Positions 17,846 through 26,803 of a stretch of 64,000 bases of DNA are shown piece by piece. Source of the stretch: Blautia hominis. GTDB lineage: Bacteria; Bacillota; Clostridia; Lachnospirales; Lachnospiraceae. Position 1 is the stretch's first letter. Every line of letters begins with the position of its first letter. The position numbers were made by a program, and so were the translations under genes. The stretch spans positions 496,001 through 560,000 of the forward strand of contig NQOF01000002.1 of NCBI GenBank assembly GCA_002270465.1, in the 5' to 3' direction. The notes beneath the pieces are model-generated. The model was not told the DNA's origin. It was given only the letters and a program-made list of their open reading frames with translations, and made no database searches.

Positions 17846-18751
17846 AATATTGTAAAAGATAGGTATGGGAACGACCGAGCAATGGATTTCACTGCACGGA
17901 CGTTCCCTTTTTCGGTTTAATCCATTACTAATGAGATTGTGATGAAAAGCAGAAGCGTTTCCAATATCCTGGTCACAGGCCGCCGGGGGCGTGCATTTTG
18001 TGGAATAGACAATAAGCTGCAGCTCATTATATCCGGCAGGTTTTCCCGAGAAATCCGAGAAAGTCTTTTCTATTTTCATTCCCCTATGAGCCATAATGGT
18101 TTTCAGCTCAGCCGGGGAATATAATCTTATGGGGTCACCTTCCCGGATCACAGGCATTTTTGTGGGTTCTCCATAAGGGAGTTCCGCTCCGCCGAACAAC
18201 ATGATCCGTGTTTCGGGAACCCACTCGAATGCAGATAAGGATAGGGAACATTCCCCGGCATCCCAACTGCGCATGGGAAAATGGCGTTCTGCAAATTCTG
18301 CATTACAGATATCCATAAAATGTTTGCCGCCCGGTTTGAGTGCTTTAGAAATTACATCAAATATTTTTAAATTTTCTTCGTCTGTCTCCAGATATCCAAC
18401 CGCACCGTCTGCAAGATTCAGAACAACGTCAAATTCTCCGGAAAATTCAATATTGCGGATATCTTCATGAATAAAAGAGACATTTGCAAGAGACATTTTC
18501 CCGGCGTTTATTTTGGCATCCAGAATATATTCTTTTGTAATATCAATCCCCGTAACCGTATATCCTTTCTCTGCAAAACGCAGGGCATGGCGGCCATAGC
18601 CGCATGCAAGGTCCAGGATCTTTTCGCTGCCGTTCAAGTGTAAGGTTTGAATGATAAAGTCTACCTGGCGCCCCGTATCTTCTGACCAGGATTGTTTTTT
18701 TATTTCCAGTGACCAGTTTTCTTTGTACCAGTGTGATGGTTTTGCTTTCAT
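17780..18751 (-). CDS. Class I SAM-dependent methyltransferase with an apparently acquired C-terminal tail
   Basis: The ATG at 18751 has GGGAG upstream; the frame extends to 18790 but without a better site. The protein has 323 residues. Residues up to about 248 form a Rossmann methyltransferase: motif I KILDLACGYGRHALRFAEKG, then VTGIDITKEYI, FDVVLNLADGAVGY and LKPGGKHFMDI. The substrate is unknown. The natural end seems to be IVYSTK near 18000; about 75 further residues are translated antisense through the terminator at 17867-17912 and into repeat B1, where the stop at 17780-17782 is found. That tail has no domain character and probably arose by stop-codon loss. Confidence 0.82.
   Translation of the reverse strand: MKAKPSHWYKENWSLEIKKQSWSEDTGRQVDFIIQTLHLNGSEKILDLACGYGRHALRFAEKGYTVTGIDITKEYILDAKINAGKMSLANVSFIHEDIRNIEFSGEFDVVLNLADGAVGYLETDEENLKIFDVISKALKPGGKHFMDICNAEFAERHFPMRSWDAGECSLSLSAFEWVPETRIMLFGGAELPYGEPTKMPVIREGDPIRLYSPAELKTIMAHRGMKIEKTFSDFSGKPAGYNELQLIVYSTKCTPPAACDQDIGNASAFHHNLISNGLNRKRERPCSEIHCSVVPIPIFYNIRVNIHSPLSRRTFSKGDACDV
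17867..17912 (+). terminator. Rho-independent terminator downstream of rnhA
   Basis: GGGAACG-CCG-GCA pairs with TGC-CGG-CGTTCCC (two mismatches) and is followed by TTTTT on the plus strand. The methyltransferase tail is read across it on the other strand. Confidence 0.7.
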
Positions 18752-18864
18752 TTTTGTTCTCCCTATTTTTATTGCCGGCAGGATCATCATAACAGAATTA
18801 TAAAAAATTACTAGACTTGTATTGTGGCCTATGCTATAGTTTTGTAATAGATGCGGACATTTTT

Positions 18865-18907
18865 AAGGCATGGCTGTGCAGCGGATTTCAATGCACAGCC
18901 ATGCCTT
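18865..18907. repeat. Perfect 16-bp inverted repeat
   Basis: AAGGCATGGCTGTGCA and its exact complement flank an 11-base loop in the gap between the AraC gene and the methyltransferase gene, both on the minus strand. Neither side has a convincing T tract in the correct direction, so it is a stem-loop of unknown role, perhaps a weak terminator of the araC transcript. The rest of 18752-19021 is AT-rich, and no further gene was seen. Confidence 0.65.
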
Positions 18908-19021
18908 TATTCATGAAAACAGCATGGCCGCGGGACATGCTTTCTATGGTTTGAGCTTAATATTTTCTATGCGCAGCTTCGTACAAGTGTAAACCACGGA
19001 TCATGTTTTCTGTGGTTGTGT

Positions 19022-19942
19022 TTAACTGCCGCTTATGAGACTGCGGCGGAAAGCGGAAGGTGTGATGCCTTTAACGCGTTTAAATGTTTCTGCATAGTAG
19101 CTGGAACCGGAAAAACCATGCTTTAATGCAATCTCAGTGATGGACAAGTCTTTTTTCAGCAGGTCCGGGATACTCTGTTCCACACGGTAAGCGTTCAGAT
19201 ACTCAAAGGGTGTCTGGTGCAGGAGCCGTTTACAGATCCTCCCGCATTCACCTGTGCTCAAAGCCGCTGCATCTGCAATATCTGCCAGGGAAATTTTGCG
19301 GGTATAGTGATCTTGGATAAATTCCAGAATGGATTTTGCCTTCCCTTCAGCCTCTCTGCTCCGGGCAGAGATTTTCCGCACGGTACCTTTTTCTGTGAAT
19401 ACAGAAAAAAGTGCGCCCCAGCAGGACAAAAGACAGGCTTTGATATGAAGTTCCCAGGCAAGGGGTTTTTCTTCGTAAAGATGCAGGCATTGAAGCAGAA
19501 GTTCAGGTATGACACGGCTCTCGTCCGTATTGCCGGCTCTCAGGGGATAGGCGGAAAAAGCTGCGGACTCCAGTAAGGGGGAGATATATTTTTCACGGAT
19601 CAGGCTGTCCTCATATCCGTACAGAAAGCGGGGATGGAAAATAACAGATAAGGTGGAGGCCTGGCCGCTTACGGCTGTGCCCATATGCAGACAGTTGGAA
19701 TTGATAAAAAGACCTTCTCCCTCCTTCATATCATAGATGGTCTCGTTGACCTGATACCGCATGGAACCGTCCAGAAGTATCATCAACTCCGCTTCGGGAT
19801 GCCAGTGGCAGACAAAGTAAGAGGGGGCACCGATTCCCTCTGCCTGGAAAAGCTCACTGTGCACATCCACAGGAAATGCATAATTCCCATGGGATATCTG
19901 CTCCTTTAAATTTTTATCCACTGCCACCACCGATGATTTCAT
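19022..19942 (-). CDS. AraC-family transcriptional regulator with N-terminal cupin
   Basis: The start at 19942 (MKSSVVAVDK) has CGGAGG upstream; the frame stays open to 20065 but those codons come from repeat copy A3. The protein has 306 residues. Residues about 20-110 form a cupin sensor (WHPEAELMILLDGSMRYQVN, GEGLFINSNCLHMG), probably for a sugar or small ligand. The C-terminal 100 residues hold two helix-turn-helix motifs (ISLADIADAAALSTGECGRI and LSITEIALKHGFSGSSYYAE) followed by FKRVKGITPSAFR. No sugar-metabolism gene is adjacent. The divergent YczE-type gene at 20396 is a possible target, but the 450-base gap is filled with repeats. Confidence 0.9.
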   Translation of the reverse strand: MKSSVVAVDKNLKEQISHGNYAFPVDVHSELFQAEGIGAPSYFVCHWHPEAELMILLDGSMRYQVNETIYDMKEGEGLFINSNCLHMGTAVSGQASTLSVIFHPRFLYGYEDSLIREKYISPLLESAAFSAYPLRAGNTDESRVIPELLLQCLHLYEEKPLAWELHIKACLLSCWGALFSVFTEKGTVRKISARSREAEGKAKSILEFIQDHYTRKISLADIADAAALSTGECGRICKRLLHQTPFEYLNAYRVEQSIPDLLKKDLSITEIALKHGFSGSSYYAETFKRVKGITPSAFRRSLISGS

Positions 19943-19978
19943 AGAATCCTGCCTCCGAATTGAAAATAATGATATTGT

Positions 19979-20112
19979 GTAACTATTCAGTAGGTCTGCG
20001 CATTCACTGCGCCGACCGTAAGAAATCATTCCGCAGCCAAGCAAAAATCCCATCGCCAAAGGCAATCTTGCATGGATTTTTGCCTGTAACTGTGAGGGTA
20101 CTGAAAAGTTAC
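19979..20112 (+). repeat. Family A intergenic inverted-repeat element, copy A3
   Basis: This 134-bp copy starts GTAACTATTCAG and ends CTGAAAAGTTAC. It keeps the hairpin GGTCtGCGCA-ttcac-TGCGCcGACC; the second stem has its own sequence, GCAAAAATCC paired with GGATTTTTGC. It lies in the 454-base gap between araC (minus) and the YczE-type gene (plus), together with B2. About 120 bases between A3 and B2 hold no recognisable feature. Confidence 0.8.
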
Positions 20113-20235
20113 GATATTGTTATAAAATCCGCCGTAATCCTGATAGAAAATACTACTTTTTGTCATTATACTAGAGACCGGAAAGAAGTACAATAGGATT
20201 CCAAATTAAAAAAGTCCCGGCAAACGGTACATATC

Positions 20236-20356
20236 ACTGTTCACAGTAACACGCTTCGCGGCGCACAGTTTAGCCCTGGCCAACTGGGGATCTTGCTTCG
20301 CATCGCACAGCATCCCTTTGGGAAAATACCACCCGGGACATTGGTCTGTGAACAGT
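20236..20356 (+). repeat. Family B intergenic element, copy B2
   Basis: A 121-bp element bounded by perfect 11-bp ends ACTGTTCACAG and CTGTGAACAGT. Internal blocks GTAACACGCTTCGCG and GCACAG recur, inverted, in copy B3 at 42286-42432. CATCGCA and TCCCTTTGGGAAAAT recur in B1. It ends 40 bases before the YczE-type gene. Confidence 0.75.
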
Positions 20357-20395
20357 AATGCCAACATTCCAATAAATAAAACGGAGGATCAGAAA

Positions 20396-21025
20396 ATGGC
20401 AAGAAAAAACAAAAAGATCATAATGGCTTTTATCGGTATTATTATGACTGCAGTCAGTGTGGGGATTTTTCGTTATGCGGATTTTGGGGTTGACCCTTAC
20501 TGTGTTCTGCTGACAGGACTGGCCCGGATGTTCCATACCAGCTTTACCGTCACAGCCAATGTGATGTGTGCCCTGCTTTTGGTATTTGCCTGGAGGATGA
20601 AAAAAAGTCTGGTGGGTGTGTCCACGCTTTTAAATCTGCTCATATACGGCGTGGTGGCAGATGGGGTATTTGCAGCGCTGAAAAGTGTTTCCGAGACCCC
20701 TGCTCTCGGAGTCAGGATCATATGTCTGGCAGGCGCCCTTTTCCTTCTGGCATTTTCGGGCGCTATGTATTATACCGCAGACTTAGGGGTTTCCACCTAT
20801 GATGCCATTGCTCTTATCATGGCTGACAGAAAGATTGGAAAGTTTAAATACTGCAGGATCGCCATTGACCTTACCTGCCTGATCGCAGGAATCCTGACAG
20901 GTGGGGAAATCGGGATCGCAACCGTTATCATTGCCCTTACAGTGGGTCCGCTTATCCAGTATTTCCGAACCAATTTGGCAGAACCATTCCTGGAAGGCCG
21001 CAAAATTCCCGCTTTTCTTTCTTGA
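20396..21025 (+). CDS. YczE/YyaS/YitT-type integral membrane protein
   Basis: The start at 20396 (MARKNKK) follows CGGAGG; the frame is open further upstream only through repeat B2. The 209-residue protein has about five membrane helices (IIMAFIGIIMTAVSVGIF, MCALLLVFAW, LLNLLIYGVVADGVF, IICLAGALFLLAFSGAMY, LTCLIAGILTGGEIG). The motifs FGVDPYCVLLTGLA and DLGVSTYDAIALIMA are the internally repeated signature of the YczE/YitT group. In Bacillus, YczE lies beside surfactin genes, but the role of the family is not established. Confidence 0.8.
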   Translation: MARKNKKIIMAFIGIIMTAVSVGIFRYADFGVDPYCVLLTGLARMFHTSFTVTANVMCALLLVFAWRMKKSLVGVSTLLNLLIYGVVADGVFAALKSVSETPALGVRIICLAGALFLLAFSGAMYYTADLGVSTYDAIALIMADRKIGKFKYCRIAIDLTCLIAGILTGGEIGIATVIIALTVGPLIQYFRTNLAEPFLEGRKIPAFLS

Positions 21026-21094
21026 AACCTGACAATTCCTGTGCTATTATTAAAAACAGTAATTTATGATAGTAACCATCAGGAGGTATTAACC

Positions 21095-23734
21095 GTGCAA
21101 AAATACGGAGTGAACGAACTTCGGAAAATGTTTTTGGAGTTCTTTGAAGGAAAAGGCCATCTGGCTATGAAGAGTTTTTCTCTTGTTCCCCATAATGATA
21201 AGAGTTTATTGTTGATCAATTCCGGTATGGCGCCGCTGAAGCCATATTTTACAGGCGCTGAGGTGCCGCCCAGAAAAAGGGTGACCACCTGTCAGAAGTG
21301 TATCCGTACCGGTGATATTGAAAATGTAGGCAAGACTGCCCGTCACGGCACCTTTTTTGAGATGCTGGGAAACTTCTCTTTTGGAGATTATTTTAAGAAG
21401 GAGGCTATCCGCTGGTCATGGGAATTTTTGACCGAGGTTGTGGGACTTGACGCGGACCGTCTGTATCCTTCCGTCTATCTTGACGATGACGAGGCGTTTG
21501 ATATCTGGAATAAGGAAATCGGTATTCCGGCTGACCGTATTTTCCGTTTTGGAAAAGAGGACAACTTCTGGGAGCACGGCGCAGGCCCCTGCGGACCATG
21601 TTCTGAGGTATATTATGACAGAGGCGAGAGCTACGGATGCAAGGAACCGGGCTGTACAGTAGGCTGCGAGTGCGACCGTTATATGGAAGTGTGGAACAAT
21701 GTATTCACCCAGTTTGAAAATGACGGGGAAGGACACTACGAAGAACTGCAGCAGAAGAACATTGACACAGGCATGGGGCTGGAGCGTCTGGCTGTTGCCG
21801 TGCAGGATGTGGATTCCATCTTTGATATTGATACGATCTGTGCCCTGCGGAATAAAGTCTGTGAGCTGACACACACAGAGTATAAAAAAGACGAAAACGT
21901 GGATATATCTATCCGTCTGATCACGGACCATATCCGTTCCGCTACGTTTATGATCTCTGATGGTATTATGCCTACTAACGAAGGAAGAGGATATGTGCTG
22001 CGCCGCCTGATCCGCCGTGCTGCCCGTCATGGCCGTCTGCTGGGTGTCAAAGGGAATTTCCTTGCAGAACTCAGCAGCACAGTGATCGAAGGCTCCAAGG
22101 ATGGCTATCCGGAGCTGGATGAGAAAAGAGATTTCATCTTCAATGTACTGACAAAGGAAGAGGAACAGTTCAGCAAGACCATTGACCAGGGCCTTCATAT
22201 TCTGGAAGAGATGGAAGCGGAGATGAAAGCAGCGGGAAGCACACAGCTTTCCGGTGAGAATGCGTTTAAATTATACGATACCTATGGCTTCCCTCTGGAT
22301 CTGACAAAAGAGATCCTGGAAGAAAAAGGTATCTCTATTGATGAGGCCGGTTTCAAGTCTGCTATGGAAGAGCAGAGGGAGAAGGCCAGAAAAGCCCGCG
22401 AAGTGACCAATTATATGGGTGCTGACGCTACGGTATACGATGAAATAGACCCTAAAGTCACCACAGAATTTGTGGGGTATGACAATCTGTCCCATCAGTC
22501 CAAAATCACAGTTCTCACAACCGAGACAGAGATTGTGGAGGCTCTGACTGAGGATGAGAAGGGGACCGTATTCGTGGAGGAGACTCCTTTTTATGCCACC
22601 ATGGGCGGACAGGAAGGTGACAAAGGTCTTATTGTTCTGGGGGATGCCCAGTTTGTTGTAGAAGACACCATCAAGCTGCGCGGCGGCAAGGTGGGCCATG
22701 TGGGAAGACTGACAAAAGGTATGTTAAAGACAGGTGATGTGGTGACACTGAAAGTCAGCGCAAAAGACCGTGCAGATACCTGTAAGAACCACAGTGCCAC
22801 ACATCTGCTGCAGAAAGCCCTGAAGACAGTCCTGGGATCCCACGTGGAACAGAAAGGCTCTCTGGTAACACCGGACAGGCTGCGTTTTGACTTTGCACAT
22901 TTCCAGGCTATGACCCAGGAGGAACTGACCCGTGTGGAGGCAATGGTCAATGAGGAGATCCAGGCAGCACTTCCTGTTGTGACAGAGGTTATGAGCATTG
23001 AGGATGCCAAGAAGACAGGAGCTATGGCGCTCTTTGGAGAAAAATACGGGGACAGCGTGCGCGTGGTTTCCATGGGAGAATTCTCCAAAGAATTGTGCGG
23101 CGGTACCCATGTATCCAATACAGGTGTGATCACTACCTTTAAGATCGTATCTGAGGCAGGCATCGCAGCCGGTGTGCGCCGTATTGAGGCACTGACCGGT
23201 GACGGCGTATTTGGTTACTATAAAGAAATGGAACAGAAGCTGGCTCAGATCTCATCCCTTTTGAAAACCACTCCGGCGGAGGCTGCAGACAAGATCACTC
23301 ATCTGCAGGCAGAGGTGAAAGAACTTCACAGTGAGAATGAATCCCTGAAAGCCAAACTGGCACAGGAAGCAGTGGGCGATGTGATGAACCAGGTAAAAGA
23401 GGTAAAAGGCACAAAACTTCTGGCTGTATCCGTGGCAGATGTGGATATGAACGGGCTTCGTGACTTAGGCGACCAGTTAAAAGAGAAACTGGGTGAAGGT
23501 GTGGTAGTTCTTGCCAGCGTGAACAGCGGCAAAGTAAATCTGCTGGCTATGGTGACAGACAGCGCTATGAAGGCCGGGGCACATGCAGGAAATCTGGTGA
23601 AGGGCATGGCAGCCGTGGTGGGCGGCGGCGGCGGCGGACGTCCGAACATGGCTCAGGCCGGTGGAAAAAATCCGGAAAAAGTGCCGGAAGCCCTGGAAAA
23701 AGCGGCAGAATTGCTGGAAGGCCAGTTAAAATAA
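21095..23734 (+). CDS. alaS: Alanine--tRNA ligase
   Basis: The start is a GTG at 21095 preceded by AGGAGG at the ideal distance; in-frame codons back to 21041 have no ribosome site. The 879 residues are the full family length. The class II core begins ELRKMFLEFF, with PHNDKSLLLINSGMAPLKPYF and the RHGTFFEMLGNFSFGDYFKKEA signature. The editing domain has HSATHLLQKAL and CGGTHVSNTG (zinc-binding His/Cys). The C-terminal DHHA1/C-Ala part ends with a glycine run (VVGGGGGGRP). No T-box leader was found in the 70 bases upstream. Confidence 0.97.
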   Translation: MQKYGVNELRKMFLEFFEGKGHLAMKSFSLVPHNDKSLLLINSGMAPLKPYFTGAEVPPRKRVTTCQKCIRTGDIENVGKTARHGTFFEMLGNFSFGDYFKKEAIRWSWEFLTEVVGLDADRLYPSVYLDDDEAFDIWNKEIGIPADRIFRFGKEDNFWEHGAGPCGPCSEVYYDRGESYGCKEPGCTVGCECDRYMEVWNNVFTQFENDGEGHYEELQQKNIDTGMGLERLAVAVQDVDSIFDIDTICALRNKVCELTHTEYKKDENVDISIRLITDHIRSATFMISDGIMPTNEGRGYVLRRLIRRAARHGRLLGVKGNFLAELSSTVIEGSKDGYPELDEKRDFIFNVLTKEEEQFSKTIDQGLHILEEMEAEMKAAGSTQLSGENAFKLYDTYGFPLDLTKEILEEKGISIDEAGFKSAMEEQREKARKAREVTNYMGADATVYDEIDPKVTTEFVGYDNLSHQSKITVLTTETEIVEALTEDEKGTVFVEETPFYATMGGQEGDKGLIVLGDAQFVVEDTIKLRGGKVGHVGRLTKGMLKTGDVVTLKVSAKDRADTCKNHSATHLLQKALKTVLGSHVEQKGSLVTPDRLRFDFAHFQAMTQEELTRVEAMVNEEIQAALPVVTEVMSIEDAKKTGAMALFGEKYGDSVRVVSMGEFSKELCGGTHVSNTGVITTFKIVSEAGIAAGVRRIEALTGDGVFGYYKEMEQKLAQISSLLKTTPAEAADKITHLQAEVKELHSENESLKAKLAQEAVGDVMNQVKEVKGTKLLAVSVADVDMNGLRDLGDQLKEKLGEGVVVLASVNSGKVNLLAMVTDSAMKAGAHAGNLVKGMAAVVGGGGGGRPNMAQAGGKNPEKVPEALEKAAELLEGQLK

Positions 23735-23774
23735 AATTTGTATAAAATTTTTTAAAGAAAATAAGTCAAAATAG

Positions 23775-23802
23775 TTGACGTACGGCAAAAATCTGATATA
23801 AT
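23775..23802 (+). promoter_or_regulatory. Sigma-A promoter of rpsU
   Basis: TTGACG, a 16-base spacer and TATAAT lie about 78 bases before the rpsU start. Confidence 0.65.
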
Positions 23803-23879
23803 ATTTGATGTGCAGTAAAAATACCCAGACAGTTGTATTATGCACAATCTACAACTGGAGGGAGGTTAGGTGTGAGACT

Positions 23880-24056
23880 ATGTCAAATGTAATCGTAAAA
23901 GAAAACGAAACTTTGGATAGCGCTTTACGTCGTTTCAAGCGTAGCTGTGCAAAAGCAGGCATTCAGCAGGAAATCCGTAAAAGAGAGCATTACGAGAAAC
24001 CAAGTGTTCGTCGTAAGAAAAAATCTGAAGCAGCTAGAAAACGTAAATATAATTAA
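23880..24056 (+). CDS. rpsU: 30S ribosomal protein S21
   Basis: A 58-residue basic protein beginning [20 protein letters not shown], with the S21 signatures [12 protein letters not shown] and [10 protein letters not shown] and a Lys/Arg-rich tail. The ATG at 23880 has GGAGGGAGGT about 10 bases upstream. S21 helps the 30S subunit recognise initiation sites. It has its own promoter and terminator. Confidence 0.97.
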   Translation: MSNVIVKENETLDSALRRFKRSCAKAGIQQEIRKREHYEKPSVRRKKKSEAARKRKYN

Positions 24057-24064
24057 TGTGCAGT

Positions 24065-24096
24065 AAAAGCCTCTGGACAATACCAGAGGCTTTTTT
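24065..24096 (+). terminator. Rho-independent terminator of rpsU
   Basis: A perfect 12-bp stem, AAAAGCCTCTGG with CCAGAGGCTTTT, and a 6-base loop followed by more Ts, just after rpsU. Confidence 0.9.
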
Positions 24097-24140
24097 ACGA
24101 CTCTGCGGACAAAGAAACGCAAAGAGAGGATGGTGAGAAG

Positions 24141-25676
24141 ATGAAAAAGATTATTGACCTGGTTTCCAGCCGGATCTTTGTATTTGCCCTGGCTGTGTTG
24201 CTGCAGCTTGTATGGCTGGTGGCGCTGGCATGGGGAATGAGGAGTATTTCCACCACGGTGGGATGGGTTATGAACATCCTGAGCCTGTTTCTGGTGCTGT
24301 GGCTGGTCAATAAGAAAATCAACCCTTCTTACAAGCTTGCCTGGACCATTTTGATCCTTGTCATTCCTGTCTTCGGTGCAATTGTGTACCTGCTGTTCGG
24401 TGAATCCCGTGTGGCTAAAAAAATGACAAGGGAATCCGAGGCAGTTCTCACGGAAATCGGCAATTATTTCAAGGAAGATCCCAGAACCAGGTCAGAGCTT
24501 CAGGATATGGACCGGGGCGTATCTATTCAGTCCGCCTATATCAGAGACTACGCCGGTTTTCCCCTCCATAAGAATACCACTACCAAGTATTACCCGGTGG
24601 GGGATACCATGTTTGTGGACATGCTGGAGGAGATCAAAAAGGCAGAGCATTTTATTTTCCTGGAATATTTTATTATACATGACGGAAGAATGTGGCGGGA
24701 AATCCTTCAGGTACTGGAGGAGAAGGTCAGGGAAGGCGTGGATGTGCGCCTGATTTATGACGATATGGGGTGTGTGACTACCCTGCCCCACAGATATTAT
24801 AAAGAACTGCAGAAAAAGGGGATTAAATGTGCCGCGTTTAATCCGGTCCGGCCTGTGCTGAATATTATCCTCAACAACCGGGACCACAGAAAGATCCTGG
24901 TGATCGACGGACATACTGGGTTCACAGGCGGCATCAATCTGGCGGATGAATATATCAATGAGGATGTGCGGTTTGGGCACTGGAAAGATACAGGTGTTAT
25001 GCTGCATGGGGAAGGTGTCTGGAACCTGACCGTGATGTTTCTGCAGATGTGGGCAGTGATCACCCATACCAGAAGTCATCTGCCGGCTTACGGACCTTAT
25101 ATTTACCATCCGGAAGAATTTGAAAATGACGGTTTTGTACAGCCCTACGGAGACAGCCCTCTGGATAACGAGATCGTTGGGGAGAATGTTTACCTGAATA
25201 TCATCAACCAGGCAAAACGGTATGTGTATATCTGTACGCCGTATCTGATCATTGACAATGAGATGATGACAGCTTTGTGCCTGGCTTCCAAAAAGGGCGT
25301 GGATGTGCGGATCGTGACACCGGGGATCCCTGACAAGAAAATGGTGTTCCTCCTGACCCAGTCCTACTATGAACAGCTTCTGGAGGCAGGTGTGAGAATC
25401 TTTCAGTACACACCGGGATTTATCCATTCTAAGTCTTTTGTCTGTGATGATGAGATTGCATCTGTGGGAACTATTAATCTGGACTACAGAAGCCTGTATC
25501 TGCATTTTGAATGTGCGGTCTGGATGTACAAAAGCCGGGCTGTTATGCAGGTAAAAGATGATATGGAGGATACTTTTCCAAAATGCAGGGAAATCTGCAT
25601 GAAGTTCTGCCGCAGCCGGAATATTGTTGTGCGTATGACACAGAGTATTCTCAGGCTTTTTGCCCCCATGCTTTAG
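24141..25676 (+). CDS. cls: Cardiolipin synthase (phospholipase D superfamily)
   Basis: The enzyme joins two phosphatidylglycerols into cardiolipin at the membrane. The 511 residues start with two membrane helices (FVFALAVLLQLVWLVALAWG and LAWTILILVIPVFGAIVYLLFG). Two HKD motifs follow: DHRKILVIDG at about 248-257 with downstream FTGGINLADEY, and HSKSFVCDDE near 430 with SVGTINLDYRS. GAGAGGATGGTGAG precedes the ATG. It lies 45 bases after the rpsU terminator and is followed by repeat A2. Confidence 0.95.
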   Translation: MKKIIDLVSSRIFVFALAVLLQLVWLVALAWGMRSISTTVGWVMNILSLFLVLWLVNKKINPSYKLAWTILILVIPVFGAIVYLLFGESRVAKKMTRESEAVLTEIGNYFKEDPRTRSELQDMDRGVSIQSAYIRDYAGFPLHKNTTTKYYPVGDTMFVDMLEEIKKAEHFIFLEYFIIHDGRMWREILQVLEEKVREGVDVRLIYDDMGCVTTLPHRYYKELQKKGIKCAAFNPVRPVLNIILNNRDHRKILVIDGHTGFTGGINLADEYINEDVRFGHWKDTGVMLHGEGVWNLTVMFLQMWAVITHTRSHLPAYGPYIYHPEEFENDGFVQPYGDSPLDNEIVGENVYLNIINQAKRYVYICTPYLIIDNEMMTALCLASKKGVDVRIVTPGIPDKKMVFLLTQSYYEQLLEAGVRIFQYTPGFIHSKSFVCDDEIASVGTINLDYRSLYLHFECAVWMYKSRAVMQVKDDMEDTFPKCREICMKFCRSRNIVVRMTQSILRLFAPML

Positions 25677-25728
25677 TTTTTTTCTTTACAAGCCAGGGGC
25701 TCCCATGATAGAATGGGCACATAAAACC

Positions 25729-25868
25729 GTAACAGTTCAGACAGCTGAACTGCTACAGGCATCCGGCCGTTAAATATCGCTTTGCGATGGTCTGGGTCTG
25801 GATGCTTACTGCTGCCACAGGTATGTACGGTCAGCGCAGTGAATGCGCAGACCTGTCTGAACTGTTAC
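25729..25868 (-). repeat. Family A intergenic inverted-repeat element, copy A2 (inverted)
   Basis: This 140-bp copy is bounded by perfect ends GTAACAGTTCAGACAG and CTGTCTGAACTGTTAC. Read on the minus strand, its first 38 bases match A1 with two changes. The hairpin GGTCtGCGCA-ttcac-TGCGCtGACC is perfect. It sits between cls and a membrane protein gene. Confidence 0.85.
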
Positions 25869-25930
25869 ATAAAACCTACAATGAAGACACATGTTAAGAG
25901 ATGCGCCAATGATATAAGGGGAGATTAGTT

Positions 25931-26527
25931 ATGATTTGGACAAAGAGTATGTTTGGGATAGATCTCTACCATGTCACCCAGTGGTTTTTAGTTTACAGCA
26001 TTCTGGGATGGATCGTGGAATCTATCTACATGTCGATCTGCAACAGGCGGATTACCAACAGGGGGTTTGTAAGAGGGCCGTTCTGCCCCATTTACGGAGT
26101 GGGAGCGTTATCTGTGTTTTTTCTGCTGAGACCGTTCTGCGATAACCTTCTGCTGCTATATATACTGGGCTGTGTGTTTCCCACATTGCTTGAGTATCTG
26201 ACAGCCAGGCTTATGCTTTCCATGTTCGGAGAGGTGTGGTGGGATTATTCGGAGAAGCCTTTTAATTACAAAGGGATTCTTTGTCTGGAAAGCACCATAG
26301 CATGGGGATTTTATACCTTAGGCCTGTTTCTGTTCCTGCATGAAGGGGTGGAACGTTTTGTGGACAGCTATCCGTTTTCCGTTGGATACCGGGCAGGGTC
26401 CCTGATTCTGTTCTTGTTCACAGCAGATTTTTTACATACTTTATACGAAAAGAAAAAGGACAGTCTGCCATCCTCTTTCGGAGAGGTGCGGGAGGGAATA
26501 CGTTCCCTGATCTACGGCAGATTTTAA
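25931..26527 (+). CDS. Putative ABC-transporter type IV membrane protein (PF06541-like)
   Basis: A 198-residue membrane protein with about five helices, including WFLVYSILGWIVESIYMS, LLLLYILGCVFPTLLEYLTA, IAWGFYTLGLFLFLHEG and AGSLILFLFTADFLHTLYE. The motifs GFVRGPFCPIYGVGA and WDYSEKPFNYKGILCLESTIAWG are characteristic of the PF06541 group, described as putative ABC-transporter permeases although no ATPase is adjacent here. GGGGAGATT precedes the ATG. Transport activity is unproven. Confidence 0.85.
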   Translation: MIWTKSMFGIDLYHVTQWFLVYSILGWIVESIYMSICNRRITNRGFVRGPFCPIYGVGALSVFFLLRPFCDNLLLLYILGCVFPTLLEYLTARLMLSMFGEVWWDYSEKPFNYKGILCLESTIAWGFYTLGLFLFLHEGVERFVDSYPFSVGYRAGSLILFLFTADFLHTLYEKKKDSLPSSFGEVREGIRSLIYGRF

Positions 26528-26532
26528 AAAAA

Positions 26533-26564
26533 GAGGGGCGCCTGCGGGCGTCCCTTTTTATTTT
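26533..26564 (+). terminator. Rho-independent terminator
   Basis: AGGGGCGCC pairs with GGGCGTCCCT (one wobble) before TTTTTATTTT. In the following 240 bases nothing was seen except AT-rich sequence and a TTGACA (26747-26752) close to several TATA-like hexamers, a plausible promoter for the next gene. Confidence 0.8.
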
Positions 26565-26803
26565 GTGGAAACGGGTTCGGACAGAAAAATTGCAAAGCAT
26601 TGGTCAAGTTTTTCATCAATGGTCCTTGTATTCATCTCCCGATTATATAGTATATATAATGTACCGCAAGTATGAGCGTGAAACCTATTAGTTAATTTAC
26701 ATAGATGTAATAATAACAGGGGATTGTGCAACAGTTTGGACTTTTATTGACACAATTATAATAGTATAGATTATTTTACTATTGAGGAAAGGGGAAGTGT
26801 TAA

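Noticed and set aside
20318-20395. Upstream extension of the YczE-type protein
   Set aside because: These codons lie in repeat B2, and GGAGG marks the start at 20396.
21026-21094. Possible T-box leader before alaS
   Set aside because: Only 70 bases are available and no T-box sequence or terminator is seen.
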